Source: Muribaculaceae bacterium
Lineage (GTDB): Bacteria; Bacteroidota; Bacteroidia; Bacteroidales; Muribaculaceae
DNA: 64,000 nt
Direction: 5' to 3'
Assembly: GCA_017548365.1 (NCBI GenBank)
Contig: JAFZAC010000035.1
Span: 26,437 to 90,436, forward strand
A model generated the notes under the pieces. The model made no database searches. It had not been told where the DNA came from and saw only the letters and a program-made list of their open reading frames with translations. This document shows positions 7,412 through 18,043 of the stretch, piece after piece. Position numbers and translations under genes: made by a program. The stretch's first letter is position 1, and each line of letters opens with the position of its first letter.

Positions 7412-10400
7412 TTACTTGATAACCTTAGTAGTGGTTTGAGTGCCATCCTCGTAACGGGTTACCACGATGTTCACACCCTGGAATGGAGTGCTCGACTCGA
7501 TACCAGCAACGTTCACATACTTAACCGAAACAACTTTCTTGTTGCCGTCAACTGTGAGGTTGTGGATACCAGTTGGATCTTCCTTAGTCACCAGATATTC
7601 CTTCTTGGCAGGAGTTGCTGTCTCATTGTTCTCGGAAGGTATAGAGTACATAGCCACCTTGTTACCGGTAACGATGAGGTTGCCTGCGTAATCGAAGTTC
7701 ATCTGATAGATGTAGTTGTTGTGCGACGAGCCATCGTTGCGACGAGCTGCGCTGACGAACGAGTAACCACGTGGAGTGATTACTGGAGTTCCGCCGTCAC
7801 GGTTCCAAGCGAGGTCGAAGAACTCAACTTCGCCGCTGCCATTGTTGATAACCAATGTGCTGCCATCGTTGCTGATAGCGAGACCGGCGCCAAGAGAACC
7901 GTTGAGTTCTTGCAGATCGCTTCCCGAGTTGAAGACGATGTTGCCCTCTGGGTTCACATAAACGAACGAAGGTACACCAGTGGTGTTATTTCCAGCGCTA
8001 CGCACCTGAGAAACGAATGCGCCACCATCCTCGGTAGGAATTACGTTACCGTTGGTGTTGAGCATCTTAGAACCGATATCGAAGTAGTTGTCGGGAGCAA
8101 CGCCCCAAGTCCTTGCGATAGTACCGTCTTCGTTACCTACATTGTAAACAGCTACACCATTGCCATTGCCCGAAGGTCCAGGAACGTCCTCTGAGAATAC
8201 AAACATCTTGGTGTCGGCACCACTGCCTGTGAAGGCTACTGAAGTTGCCGAACCACCAACGTTCACGCCATTGTTGGTGAACAGACCGCTGCCGGCACGT
8301 GTTCCCTCAAAGAACTGAGTGAAGTCGGCCTCGATATTGTCGGGATCAGCTACATAAACGCCTGAGTAAGGATCGCTCCAATCTGGGATGTAAACTGTTC
8401 CGTCGGGAGCTACAGCCAAACGATATGGGCTGCTGAGCATTGTAGCGCCATGATAAGCGGTGCTGTTCTGACGGTTCATCAATGGATCATAGATGTACAA
8501 ACCGTTCTCAGCATTAGGTTGCGAGATGCGGTTTGCTACATAGATGTTACCGAAGTGTGGGCTCTCAGGATTCTTGTCAACATTGTTGAAGAGGCATCCG
8601 CTGTAGATGCAATCGTTGTTGAGCTCACTGATGAGGTCAATGCGTGCAATTGCGTCGCCCACGAGGGTGATATCCCAGTTCATATCAGTACCATACTCAC
8701 CTGGAAGTTGGTCTTGGCTTACAGTAATCTCGTTCTCGCCAAGCACTACGTTTGGAATCTCGATAGAACCCAGCAATTCTCCAGTTTCGCTGTCATAGAA
8801 GTTGATGTAAGCCTCGTTGGCGTTGTCATTGGCGTTGAAAGTAAAGGTGTAGGTTCCATCATTGTTCTCATAGTTCAGGTTATAGGCATAGATACCCTTA
8901 ACCTTGGGTTGCGCAATGTCGTCGGTAGCGAATTTCACTACGTTGGCGTCGCTACCTCCGAGGTAAGCGTGGATGTCTTCCTGTTTTACTTTAGCGCCAG
9001 CCCAAGCGAAGTCGGCACCATTGGCAGTGATTTCACGAGTAGCGATATCGGTGTTGACTGTGTTGATAAGAGTAGCATTTGCCAGGCCATCGGTGATGTC
9101 ATAAATCTTAATGCCCTTCACATCGTTGGCGGCACCATAAGGAGCTACTAGGAGAGTGTGCTTAGCATACTTGAAGATTTGGTAACCGTTGCCAAGCAGC
9201 TCTTCGTCGGCGCCAAATACGTTGTAACTTGTAGGAACTTGTGCGTCGCCAAGCATCTCAAACTCATAGAGTTCGCCTGTCTTAGAACCACCAATGATGA
9301 ATGCTTGGTCGTTGAATGGAGAAACGGCAACCTTGATGCGTCCGAAGTTTTCAGTAGGATAATTGCTGGCATTGCCCTCAGTTGCTAGAGGATCGCCAAA
9401 CTTAACCATGGTGAGTGTGCCTTGTGCGTTTATACGGCTAGTGCTCACGAGGGTGCCATCCTGAATAACAAAGAATGCTGGACGGATGCCACGGGTAGAG
9501 CCAGTGGTTGGACCAGGAACACATACGATACACTCATTAATTGGACCACTTACAGCAACACCTAATCCTAGGTCTGACCTGTACCAATTAGAAGAATATT
9601 GAGTAGAGAACCACTCAGTTGGTGCTGAGTCGAAGTCGTCCCAATAGTAAGCGTACATAGTTCCGCGGGGATATCCATCAGCATAGTCATTGTTGTAGCA
9701 AGTGCGAACAGCAGTAACACCTACAAGCTTACGGTCGGCACTAAGAGCGATAGAACCAATCTGGTTGTAGAAGATTGGAGCATCGAGAGTATATAATCCC
9801 TCAGTGTTGAGCTCTTTAACCATCTGCTTGGTGTTGTTGTCGATGATGTAGAGGTGAGCCATAGTTCCCTCGTGAGAGAGGACGATGGTTGAGTCACCAT
9901 ATTGCAGCGTTTGAGCAATGTTTCCTACAACACCATCATAAGTGGTGCCTTCATCCTGGCTAAAGATATACTCACCAGCAATTCCCAGATAACCGGGCTG
10001 CTCTGGATCGGGATAGTTCTCATAAACTTCTGTTGGAGGCTCATAAGATTCCGATTCAAGATACAGTAATGGGTAGCTAGTTGCATTGGCAGTAACGGTA
10101 ACAGGCTTGTACTCATCCAAGAGGGGCTTGTAGCCGTCGATGGTTGCATCAAGGGTGTAATTGCCTGGCTCAAGTCCACCAAAGAAGAAGATACCGTTGT
10201 AATTGTTGTCAACAGTGTAAGATGCCACTTCGGCACCATCTTTCATAAGAGTAACAACAGCGCCATTGAGAGGAAGCCATTGGTCGTTGGTGTTGGCGGC
10301 ATAATTGAATAAGTTGTTCACGATTTTCTCGTGCATATCCTTAACGGTACCCATGATGTAGCCAGTGCTCTCAGGGGTAAGGTTGAAGTATTCACACACA

Positions 10401-11248
10401 CCACGTGCGATTCTCACACCTTCCTGATGGCAATAATCCATGTTAAGAGCACGGTGACGTGCTGGCTGATAGGTGTGGAAATAACCTTCTACAAGGAATC
10501 CGGGTACGCCATGTTTAAGCACACCGTAATATCCACCATAGTAATTGCCGTTGCTACGCTGGCTTACACTACCACCACCTTGGAAGCTGATGTCACCGCG
10601 CAGGTTCTTGGAGGTGAGACTGTAATAACTTTGTGGGTCAATCTCACTCATATAGTGATGATCCCAGTTCACGTTACACATATCCCAGCTGCCCTCAACG
10701 GCATTACCTGTATAGGTAACAGTGATATCCTGCCCATTGATATTAGAAGTTAGAGAACCAGTAACACCCTGGTCATATCCACGATACAGATAAAGCGGAT
10801 AATTGGTGCTAGTTCCATCAACGTGCGCATTGGAGTGCACTGAGATGAACATGTCAAAGTTTCCTTCTTCGGCCTCTTCCGATATTACTCCAAGAGGTTT
10901 GTTGTATATTTCGGCATCTTCCGCTCCAGCAACATAGGGATACGGACCATTCTTCACGCGGGAGTAAACGATGTTGTCATGACTGACACCCATGTTCTCA
11001 AGAGTCTCACCAAGTTTAAGCACTTTCCACAGGTTAGTGTTTGACTCATAGAAACCGCATGTGTCGGGTCTTCCTGTCTCTGTCATAGGATAAGGAATTG
11101 TAGCCATTGGACGGTCATTTGGTCCCCAGCTACCATGTCCAGGATTGAGATAGATGCGCAGTTCATCGGCATCCTTAGCCTGCATTGCGCCTACTGCCAT
11201 GATTGCAGCTACTGCGAGTAATAAAATCTTCTTCATAACTGTAATCAT
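7412..11248 (-). CDS. Very large secreted N-acetylmuramoyl-L-alanine amidase with beta-propeller-like region
   Basis: 1278 residues. After a signal peptide (LLAVAAIMAVGAMQAKD), residues 30-290 match Amidase_3: zinc ligands H39 (NPGHGSW), E68 (FYESNTN) and H138 (ISVHSNAH), and catalytic E254 (FLVEGYFH). Such enzymes cut the amide bond between muramic acid and the stem peptide. Residues 295-400 resemble a carboxypeptidase regulatory-like beta-sandwich (GTVKDMHEK... LEPGNYTLDATIDGY). Roughly 430-1200 consist of repeated strands like a WD40/YVTN propeller, with an Ig-like insert near 790. The last 50 residues (VKYVNVAGIES ... GVNIVVTRYEDG) resemble a type IX secretion sorting domain. The gene overlaps the upstream propeller gene by one base; the second ATG, at 11236, gives a cleaner signal peptide (MKKILLLAVAA). 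Peptidoglycan may be a cell-wall, dietary or competitor target; which one cannot be told. Confidence 0.85.
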   Translation of the reverse strand: MITVMKKILLLAVAAIMAVGAMQAKDADELRIYLNPGHGSWGPNDRPMATIPYPMTETGRPDTCGFYESNTNLWKVLKLGETLENMGVSHDNIVYSRVKNGPYPYVAGAEDAEIYNKPLGVISEEAEEGNFDMFISVHSNAHVDGTSTNYPLYLYRGYDQGVTGSLTSNINGQDITVTYTGNAVEGSWDMCNVNWDHHYMSEIDPQSYYSLTSKNLRGDISFQGGGSVSQRSNGNYYGGYYGVLKHGVPGFLVEGYFHTYQPARHRALNMDYCHQEGVRIARGVCEYFNLTPESTGYIMGTVKDMHEKIVNNLFNYAANTNDQWLPLNGAVVTLMKDGAEVASYTVDNNYNGIFFFGGLEPGNYTLDATIDGYKPLLDEYKPVTVTANATSYPLLYLESESYEPPTEVYENYPDPEQPGYLGIAGEYIFSQDEGTTYDGVVGNIAQTLQYGDSTIVLSHEGTMAHLYIIDNNTKQMVKELNTEGLYTLDAPIFYNQIGSIALSADRKLVGVTAVRTCYNNDYADGYPRGTMYAYYWDDFDSAPTEWFSTQYSSNWYRSDLGLGVAVSGPINECIVCVPGPTTGSTRGIRPAFFVIQDGTLVSTSRINAQGTLTMVKFGDPLATEGNASNYPTENFGRIKVAVSPFNDQAFIIGGSKTGELYEFEMLGDAQVPTSYNVFGADEELLGNGYQIFKYAKHTLLVAPYGAANDVKGIKIYDITDGLANATLINTVNTDIATREITANGADFAWAGAKVKQEDIHAYLGGSDANVVKFATDDIAQPKVKGIYAYNLNYENNDGTYTFTFNANDNANEAYINFYDSETGELLGSIEIPNVVLGENEITVSQDQLPGEYGTDMNWDITLVGDAIARIDLISELNNDCIYSGCLFNNVDKNPESPHFGNIYVANRISQPNAENGLYIYDPLMNRQNSTAYHGATMLSSPYRLAVAPDGTVYIPDWSDPYSGVYVADPDNIEADFTQFFEGTRAGSGLFTNNGVNVGGSATSVAFTGSGADTKMFVFSEDVPGPSGNGNGVAVYNVGNEDGTIARTWGVAPDNYFDIGSKMLNTNGNVIPTEDGGAFVSQVRSAGNNTTGVPSFVYVNPEGNIVFNSGSDLQELNGSLGAGLAISNDGSTLVINNGSGEVEFFDLAWNRDGGTPVITPRGYSFVSAARRNDGSSHNNYIYQMNFDYAGNLIVTGNKVAMYSIPSENNETATPAKKEYLVTKEDPTGIHNLTVDGNKKVVSVKYVNVAGIESSTPFQGVNIVVTRYEDGTQTTTKVIK

Positions 11249-12141
11249 TATTTAAGGTTAATAATATAAGCCTCACCTGTAGGGGTGGAGAATACAATCT
11301 TTTCCTGAGCAGGAAGTGGATACAAAGCAACCACATCCTCGCTGGTAAGCACCTGCTTGGTGCCGTTGAGGTCAACCACTACAATCTCGCCTGAAGTGAA
11401 CACTTCGCCGTCATCAGTTGTAGTCATTCCCACAACCATGTCGTTGCCCATCCACTTTGGAGCCTGAACGTCGCCAAGGGCTTTTAGGCCGCTGCCGTCA
11501 ACGTTGCACACGTATGCACCCTTGCCGCTGCAATAGAACAGTGCCTTGCTAGCGTCGGGCGACATCGAAGTCCAGATGTAACGATAGTCTCCGGCAGGCA
11601 TAAACTCGGTAGTATTGCCGTTGTGGGTGATGTACATCTTGAAGTTCTGAGTCGACAGAACTGGTGCGTTAACCTGTGGCTTTCCATCATCAAGGGCTTT
11701 CTTCGACATCTTGCCCTTGTTCATCGCTACTGCGGTGTTGCCTTCGATGGCCACACCTTGAAGATCACGGGTGGATTTCACAATTTGCTGCTCGGCACCG
11801 GTTTCCAGATTCATGCTTTTGACAGCCGTCATCTGTAAACGATTCTTGGTCGTTTTCTCACGATAAACAATTGTTTTGCCATCGCTCGAAATCTTTGTGT
11901 CAAAACCAGCACCTTGCGCCTGTGTAACCACCTGAGTGGCGCCTGTTGCCAAGTCATATTTAGTGAGACCTTGGTTGTGGTCGGTAGTCACCAGGATATA
12001 GTCGCCCTGGGGACTGATTGCTGCAACCTTGTTGGCGGCATTCTCGGGAATGTTTACCTTGTCGATTGAGGTAACATTCACAAGCTGAGCCATCCCACTA
12101 AAAGACACGCATAATGCTAAAGCTAATAAAACTTTTTTCAT
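11248..12141 (-). CDS. Secreted TolB/WD40-like beta-propeller protein
   Basis: 297 residues with a signal peptide (LLALALCVSFSGMAQ). The body repeats the TolB-like pattern ISPQGDYILVTTDHNQGLTKYDLATG, ISSDGKTIVYREK and MSPDASKALFYCSGKGA, i.e. xSPDGxxIxxxS followed by a strand and a turn, at about 50-residue intervals. It is thus a short propeller, probably periplasmic, that would serve as a binding scaffold. It is the first gene of an operon with the large amidase: its stop codon overlaps the amidase start (TAATG). The pairing suggests the two act together. A full consensus promoter lies about 105 bases upstream. Confidence 0.8.
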   Translation of the reverse strand: MKKVLLALALCVSFSGMAQLVNVTSIDKVNIPENAANKVAAISPQGDYILVTTDHNQGLTKYDLATGATQVVTQAQGAGFDTKISSDGKTIVYREKTTKNRLQMTAVKSMNLETGAEQQIVKSTRDLQGVAIEGNTAVAMNKGKMSKKALDDGKPQVNAPVLSTQNFKMYITHNGNTTEFMPAGDYRYIWTSMSPDASKALFYCSGKGAYVCNVDGSGLKALGDVQAPKWMGNDMVVGMTTTDDGEVFTSGEIVVVDLNGTKQVLTSEDVVALYPLPAQEKIVFSTPTGEAYIINLK

Positions 12142-12246
12142 AAATGCTTAGTTTTTTAGTTAGACAAAAAAGTTAATTAATATATTGAATAATCTCATTT
12201 GCTTTTTATTATCACTCAATTTGTGACAATTGACAATTATTTGCCC

Positions 12247-12278
12247 CAAAATTATTAAAAAATATTGAAACTTCCAAA
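12247..12278 (-). promoter_or_regulatory. Promoter of the propeller-amidase operon
   Basis: On the minus strand TTTG (12275-12278), exactly 20 bases, then TAATTTTG (12247-12254). The leader to the ATG at 12141 is about 100 bases. Confidence 0.8.
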
Positions 12279-12312
12279 ATAAATCTCAAATTTATGATTC
12301 TTTTAAAACCTC

Positions 12313-12729
12313 TCACTTTTTAAGAGATGTTCTAGAAATTGCTTTAATTCTTTCTATATTTTTCACGACCTGTTGATCAGCGGGTAGCCAGTCCACGCTC
12401 CACAGCTCGTCTTTGGCAAGCCATCGCGCTGCTTCGTGCTCAATGAGTGATAAGCGCCCTTTGAGGACGCGGCACCAAAAGCAGTGCATAGTCATGTGAA
12501 AGTCAGTATAATCCCACTCTACTATGCACAATTTCTCCCCAACTTCTATTGTAAGGGCAAGCTCTTCGGCAATCTCTCGCTTGAGCGCCATTGGGGCAGT
12601 CTCTCCAGGCTCAATTTTACCTCCTGGAAATTCCCAGCCACCCTTCATCTCTCCGTATCCTCGTTTAGTGGCAAGCACTCGGCCTCGGTCATCAACGATG
12701 AGTGCCGCCACCACCTCAATGCGTTTCAT
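12313..12729 (-). CDS. NUDIX hydrolase, MutT-like
   Basis: 138 residues from the chosen start MKRIEVVAALIV. The NUDIX box GGKIEPGETAPMALKREIAEE fits Gx5Ex7REUxEE around residue 38-60, and the pattern of short length, N-terminal VVAALI and WEFPGGK is typical of MutT (8-oxo-dGTP diphosphatase) and of related (deoxy)nucleoside triphosphate pyrophosphohydrolases; MutT is the likeliest function but not certain. The open frame extends upstream to an ATG at 12753, but that codon overlaps the -7 box of a consensus promoter (12751-12758), so it cannot be in the transcript; 12729 is the first usable ATG. Confidence 0.85.
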   Translation of the reverse strand: MKRIEVVAALIVDDRGRVLATKRGYGEMKGGWEFPGGKIEPGETAPMALKREIAEELALTIEVGEKLCIVEWDYTDFHMTMHCFWCRVLKGRLSLIEHEAARWLAKDELWSVDWLPADQQVVKNIERIKAISRTSLKK

Positions 12730-12750
12730 AATCTTTGGTTTTTTCACACA

Positions 12751-12782
12751 CAAAGGTACACATTACTCTGTATTTGAGCAAA
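12751..12782 (-). promoter_or_regulatory. Promoter for the NUDIX gene; decides its start codon
   Basis: Minus-strand TTTG (12779-12782), 20-base spacer and TACCTTTG (12751-12758). Transcription should start near 12745, downstream of the ATG at 12753 and upstream of that at 12729. Confidence 0.8.
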
Positions 12783-12859
12783 AAAAACATAGCCCAAATA
12801 ATTTCTAATACTCCTTTTACGTTATAGAATAAATATAATAATTAGCTTTAAGGAAATTA

Positions 12860-15800
12860 ATGAAAAATATAGCTCTAAAACTTCGCTTTGTTCTATTCAC
12901 TGTTTCTGTTGTGCTGTCGCTGTGCTTACATTGCTATGCCTTCGACTTCTCCGTCAACGGAATTTATTATAATATCAACAGCGCGACCGGCAGTGCCGAG
13001 GTGACTAGTGGCTACAACAGCTATAGTGGTATTGTCTTTATCCCTAGCAGCGTGCAGAACGAAGGCGTGACCTATGCCGTCACAGCGGTGGGCGACAATG
13101 CCTTTAAAAGTTGCGAGAGTCTACAAGCGGTAGTTTTGGGCCCGAACATTTCCAGGATAGGCAAACGAGCATTTCTCAACTGCTCTCAATTAACATCGAT
13201 AGAGATACCAGCTGCCGTGACGGTTATTGACAGCTATGCTTTTGCCCAATGCAGTGGTTTGCAAGATATAACATTCCAAAACACTGACGCGATCGAGATA
13301 GGTCCTGGGGCTTTTATGCGCTGTTCTCAGCTGACGAGTGTGGAGTGGGAGTCCTTCTTGCGCCTCGATGGCAATGGCGGCATTACTAGTCTAGCGACTA
13401 ATGCCTTTGCTCAATGCACTTCGCTTGAGAGCATCCTGCTGCCAGGAGAACTGGGATATCTGGGCACAACAATCTTCGATGGCTGTCACAACCTGAGCAG
13501 CATAACCGTTACTAGGGAGCACCCCCTACTGGTCACAGGCGATCCCTTTGCCCTGGCATCGAGCAGCGTTACCATCAGTGTACCATCATCAGGGAACGAG
13601 GGAGAAACAGCCGCCCTCTATTCCAATGCCGTGGGCTGGCGGGACTACAATATCGCAGAGCTGCCCTACTCTATGGTCGACAACGAGCAGTATACCTATA
13701 TCAAGACCTCGAGCAGTACTGTGGCTATAAACGGATGCCTAAACAACAGCAACAAGAATATTGTTGTGAAGAACAGCATCAAGGATTCCAGCGGCAAGAC
13801 CTACAATGTCACAAGCGTTGCCGATGAAGCGTTCAAGGGCTCGGTTATCAAGTCATTCGACTCAAGCAACGCCCACAAACTCAAAGTCCTGGGACAAGAG
13901 AGCTTTGCCAACTGTAAGCAGCTCAACAATGTAAAACTCAGGGAGGGTATTAACAGCATGGGAGAGCGTGTCTTTGCGGGATGCACGGCACTGACATCGA
14001 TAAAACTGCCGTCAACTCTGTGCACCATCCCAAGCGGAGCTTTCAAGAAATGCTATAGCCTTGCCGATGTCACGGTCACAACAGGAGTGACAACAATATG
14101 CGAGAATGCCTTTGAACAATGCACAAGCCTCGAAACAATAAATCTTCCTATATCGCTCCATCAAGTAGAGAGCGACGCCTTCAAGAACACCACTTCGCTG
14201 CGGGCCATCAATGTTGACCCACAATGCCAGCAATATGCATCGTTCGATGGAGTGCTCTATGAGCGCAAATTTGGCGAAGAATTCGGCACTCATGAGAAGA
14301 AAAAGATGAACAAACTTGTGGCTTATCCTGTGAACAGGGCAGCCGAGGATCTCTACATACCTTGCGGCGTGACAATCATTATGGATCGCGCTTTCAAGGG
14401 AGCCTCAAACCTCAAGCACGTTACTATACCCTCGTCTACAACTATTTTTGGAGACAATTGCTTTGACGGGACAAGCATCGAGACAATCAATTACCGAAAC
14501 TCCTCACCCACCAATGAAGGCACTAGCGGCATCACTGAAAGCCTCAAGTCAAATGCCACACTACAAGTTCCTGTTGGCACAGCCTCGACCTATCATTCCC
14601 TTAACGCCTGGAATGGATTCAAAAACATTGTGGAAACCGACAACATATACCAGGACACGGAATTTGCCTACGACTGGAACGCTAAAGACGAGGCGACCAT
14701 TGTCAACGTGTTTAACTCGGCCATCAACAGCAGCGGAACGATAACCATTCCTAATTCGGTAACAATGAGCGGCTACACGTTCTTTGTCACCGAACTGAAA
14801 AACAACAGCACCCAACAGGTGTGTGAGACTGTAAAAGAAATAATAATTGCCAGCGATAGCCTTTCAACAATCGACACCAGCAACGATATCAACCCCATCA
14901 CGGCATGCCAGCAGCTTCAGCACATCTCGGTGAGCAGCAACAATCCTTATTTCACAGTCAGCAACGAGGTTCTTTACAACAAGCAAGGAAATGAGTTGTA
15001 TTGCTATCTGCCATGCAACACACAAAACCATTTCACAATCCCAAGCAGTGTCGAAACCGTTATACCACAGGCTTTTGCCTACAACAAGTACTTGACTCAC
15101 ATCACATTAGGAAACAGGGTGGTTAAAATCATGGGTAGTGCTTTCGAGGGAATCACAACACTGCAACTCGTTGACAATGCCAAAAACTTGTCGCTTATCG
15201 GTCGCAGGGCGTTCGCCGAGTGTTCTTCTCTAAAAAATATCAAAGGAGGCGAACACCTAAACACAATTGAAGACGAGGCATTCTTGAATTGTCACAATTT
15301 AAAGGGATTCCCTTTTGCACATGGAATGCTGCAGTCAATCGGGAATAGATCATTCATGGGATGCAGCTCACTTGCGACAATAGTTTTGGGACTCAACTTT
15401 AATGAAATGGGCGACGAGGCATTCAAGAACTGCACTTCGCTTAAAAAGGTTTTCTTCTCGACCGATGTAAAAAAATTCGGACAGAAAGCTTTCATGGGAT
15501 GTACATCCCTAGGCCAAGTGTGGCTCAACAACAACACTCCACCCAGTGTCGACAGCCAGTTCTTTGCGCAATCGGGATTTGGCACTGCCAAACTGTTTGT
15601 GCCTAACGATGACCTGGCACTTTATGGCAATACATCTCCGTGGAACACCGCTTCTGAAATCAAGCCAAGTGTATATCTTTACAATGCTGCCGATGTCAAC
15701 AGCGACAATATTGTCAACGCTCTCGACGTCACACTGATAATGTCGGTGCTGCTTGGAGACCTCGAAGGCGACATAGTGGGACACTGCGATGTGAACCGCG

Positions 15801-16165
15801 ATGGAGTGATTAGCGCTCTCGACATAACCCTCATCTACGATGTCATCCTTAATAGCTCTAACACCCTCATGGCATATAATTTTGTCAATTCCGACCGTAG
15901 CAGTATTGAAAGTAAAATCTATCTTAACGACGATCATCCCAGGATAGTGGCGGTAAACCACACCAACGAGCAGATGATGACTTCGGGGCTCTCGGGATAT
16001 TCCGACAACACTTCTATCGCAATCCTCTCATCTGGGGTAAGCCCCCAGGGTACTCCTTATCTTGAAATTATCCCTGTGACAACAGGATATTTCACACTTG
16101 TGGGCATCCTGAAAGCGGGCAACACCTATTATTACCGTGCCTACCCTCTCACCGTGTTGGAATAA
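12860..16165 (+). CDS. BspA-like leucine-rich-repeat surface protein with internal dockerin-like module
   Basis: 1101 residues with a signal peptide (VLSLCLHCYAFD). Repeats of the LRR_5/BspA type run from about residue 75 to 900, e.g. VGDNAFKSCESLQAVVLG, IGKRAFLNCSQLTSIEIP, MGDEAFKNCTSLKKVFFS. This repeat class is common on the surface of Bacteroidales and other mucosal microbes, where known members bind fibronectin or other bacteria; the ligand here is unknown. At about 945-1003 lies a dockerin-like pair (DVNSDNIVNALDVT, DVNRDGVISALDIT), followed by roughly 100 further residues of unknown type, so the module is not at the very end as in the other proteins here. Monocistronic by position; no clear -7 box was found upstream. 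Confidence 0.9.
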   Translation: MKNIALKLRFVLFTVSVVLSLCLHCYAFDFSVNGIYYNINSATGSAEVTSGYNSYSGIVFIPSSVQNEGVTYAVTAVGDNAFKSCESLQAVVLGPNISRIGKRAFLNCSQLTSIEIPAAVTVIDSYAFAQCSGLQDITFQNTDAIEIGPGAFMRCSQLTSVEWESFLRLDGNGGITSLATNAFAQCTSLESILLPGELGYLGTTIFDGCHNLSSITVTREHPLLVTGDPFALASSSVTISVPSSGNEGETAALYSNAVGWRDYNIAELPYSMVDNEQYTYIKTSSSTVAINGCLNNSNKNIVVKNSIKDSSGKTYNVTSVADEAFKGSVIKSFDSSNAHKLKVLGQESFANCKQLNNVKLREGINSMGERVFAGCTALTSIKLPSTLCTIPSGAFKKCYSLADVTVTTGVTTICENAFEQCTSLETINLPISLHQVESDAFKNTTSLRAINVDPQCQQYASFDGVLYERKFGEEFGTHEKKKMNKLVAYPVNRAAEDLYIPCGVTIIMDRAFKGASNLKHVTIPSSTTIFGDNCFDGTSIETINYRNSSPTNEGTSGITESLKSNATLQVPVGTASTYHSLNAWNGFKNIVETDNIYQDTEFAYDWNAKDEATIVNVFNSAINSSGTITIPNSVTMSGYTFFVTELKNNSTQQVCETVKEIIIASDSLSTIDTSNDINPITACQQLQHISVSSNNPYFTVSNEVLYNKQGNELYCYLPCNTQNHFTIPSSVETVIPQAFAYNKYLTHITLGNRVVKIMGSAFEGITTLQLVDNAKNLSLIGRRAFAECSSLKNIKGGEHLNTIEDEAFLNCHNLKGFPFAHGMLQSIGNRSFMGCSSLATIVLGLNFNEMGDEAFKNCTSLKKVFFSTDVKKFGQKAFMGCTSLGQVWLNNNTPPSVDSQFFAQSGFGTAKLFVPNDDLALYGNTSPWNTASEIKPSVYLYNAADVNSDNIVNALDVTLIMSVLLGDLEGDIVGHCDVNRDGVISALDITLIYDVILNSSNTLMAYNFVNSDRSSIESKIYLNDDHPRIVAVNHTNEQMMTSGLSGYSDNTSIAILSSGVSPQGTPYLEIIPVTTGYFTLVGILKAGNTYYYRAYPLTVLE

Positions 16166-16246
16166 CACAGTAACTGTCTCCATTTGACAATCATCACAAG
16201 GCAATCGTTTGTCATAGCTTTTATAGTCAATATATGTGTCATGGAT

Positions 16247-16277
16247 TTTGACATTTGAAACTAATTCATTAAATTTG
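16247..16277 (+). promoter_or_regulatory. Promoter for enolase
   Basis: TTTG at 16247-16250, 19-base spacer, TAAATTTG at 16270-16277; leader about 50 bases, A-rich before the ATG at 16335. Confidence 0.75.
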
Positions 16278-16325
16278 CAATCGCATTCAAGACAAACATT
16301 ATTTATTTAAAAACATTCAAAATAA

Positions 16326-17642
<1,317 letters not shown>

Positions 17643-17663
17643 ACCCTCTTGCTGAGTAATCCT

Positions 17664-17694
17664 AAAGGAACCCACACCATGGGTTCCTTTTTTT
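17664..17694 (+). terminator. Terminator of enolase
   Basis: Perfect 11-bp stem (17664-17674 with 17680-17690, loop CACCA) running into a T tract. Confidence 0.9.
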
Positions 17695-17734
17695 ATTGAT
17701 ACTCTCAAATAAATGCATACCTATTATTTCAACG

Positions 17735-17855
17735 TTGTTTTGCCTAGTTACTGTGCACTACCTTTGAGTGCAAAAAAATTTCTTATCATTATGAAAACAC
17801 ACAAAACCAAGAAACAAGAAACGGCGTTTGTCATCGTTAGCCTAAGGCACTGCCA
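17735..17855 (+). repeat. Dispersed promoter-plus-short-ORF element, copy 1
   Basis: TTG, 21-base spacer and TACCTTTG (17759-17766) form a promoter; 25 bases on is an ATG (17791) followed by about 60 bases closely matching 56373-56435. In the other copy this codes a 21-residue peptide ending KKRHLSSLAKAVP; here one extra base near the start puts the matching RNKKRRLSSLA reading out of frame with the ATG. The open frame from 17713 to 18024 runs through this element and the tandem repeat and is unlikely to be a normal gene. Confidence 0.55.
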
Positions 17856-17871
17856 TTCCAATCGCCCAATT

Positions 17872-17957
17872 AGTGAGTCAGGTGAGTCAAGTGAGTCAAG
17901 TGAGTCAAGTGAGACAGGTGAGTCAGGCGAATCAGGCGAATCACAGTGTCAAGTGAG
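17872..17957 (+). repeat. Nine-base tandem repeat, about nine copies
   Basis: Units of GTGAGTCAR, perfect at the left and decaying to GCGAATCAG and GTGAGTCCA on the right. Because the unit is a multiple of three, one frame reads repeated Gly/Ser-Glu-Ser. It lies in the 401-bp gap between enolase and the methyltransferase; that gap otherwise holds only the enolase terminator, the dispersed element and the next promoter. Confidence 0.85.
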
Positions 17958-17987
17958 TCCAACAAGCGCAACCCCATTATGCCTGCC

Positions 17988-18018
17988 TTGTGCATTATTC
18001 AAAAAACAGCTATATTTG
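17988..18018 (+). promoter_or_regulatory. Promoter for the methyltransferase
   Basis: TTG at 17988-17990, 20-base spacer, TATATTTG at 18011-18018, 25 bases before the ATG. Confidence 0.65.
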
Positions 18019-18043
18019 CAGTGAATTTTAAATAACGATAGAG

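Noticed and set aside
17872..17957. Possible CRISPR-like repeat array
   Set aside because: Units are 9 bases, directly adjacent and without spacers; no cas genes in the window.
17713..18024. 103-residue open frame between enolase and the methyltransferase
   Set aside because: It runs through a promoter, a frameshifted dispersed element and a nine-base tandem repeat; composition is that of repeats, not of a protein. Kept as repeats instead.
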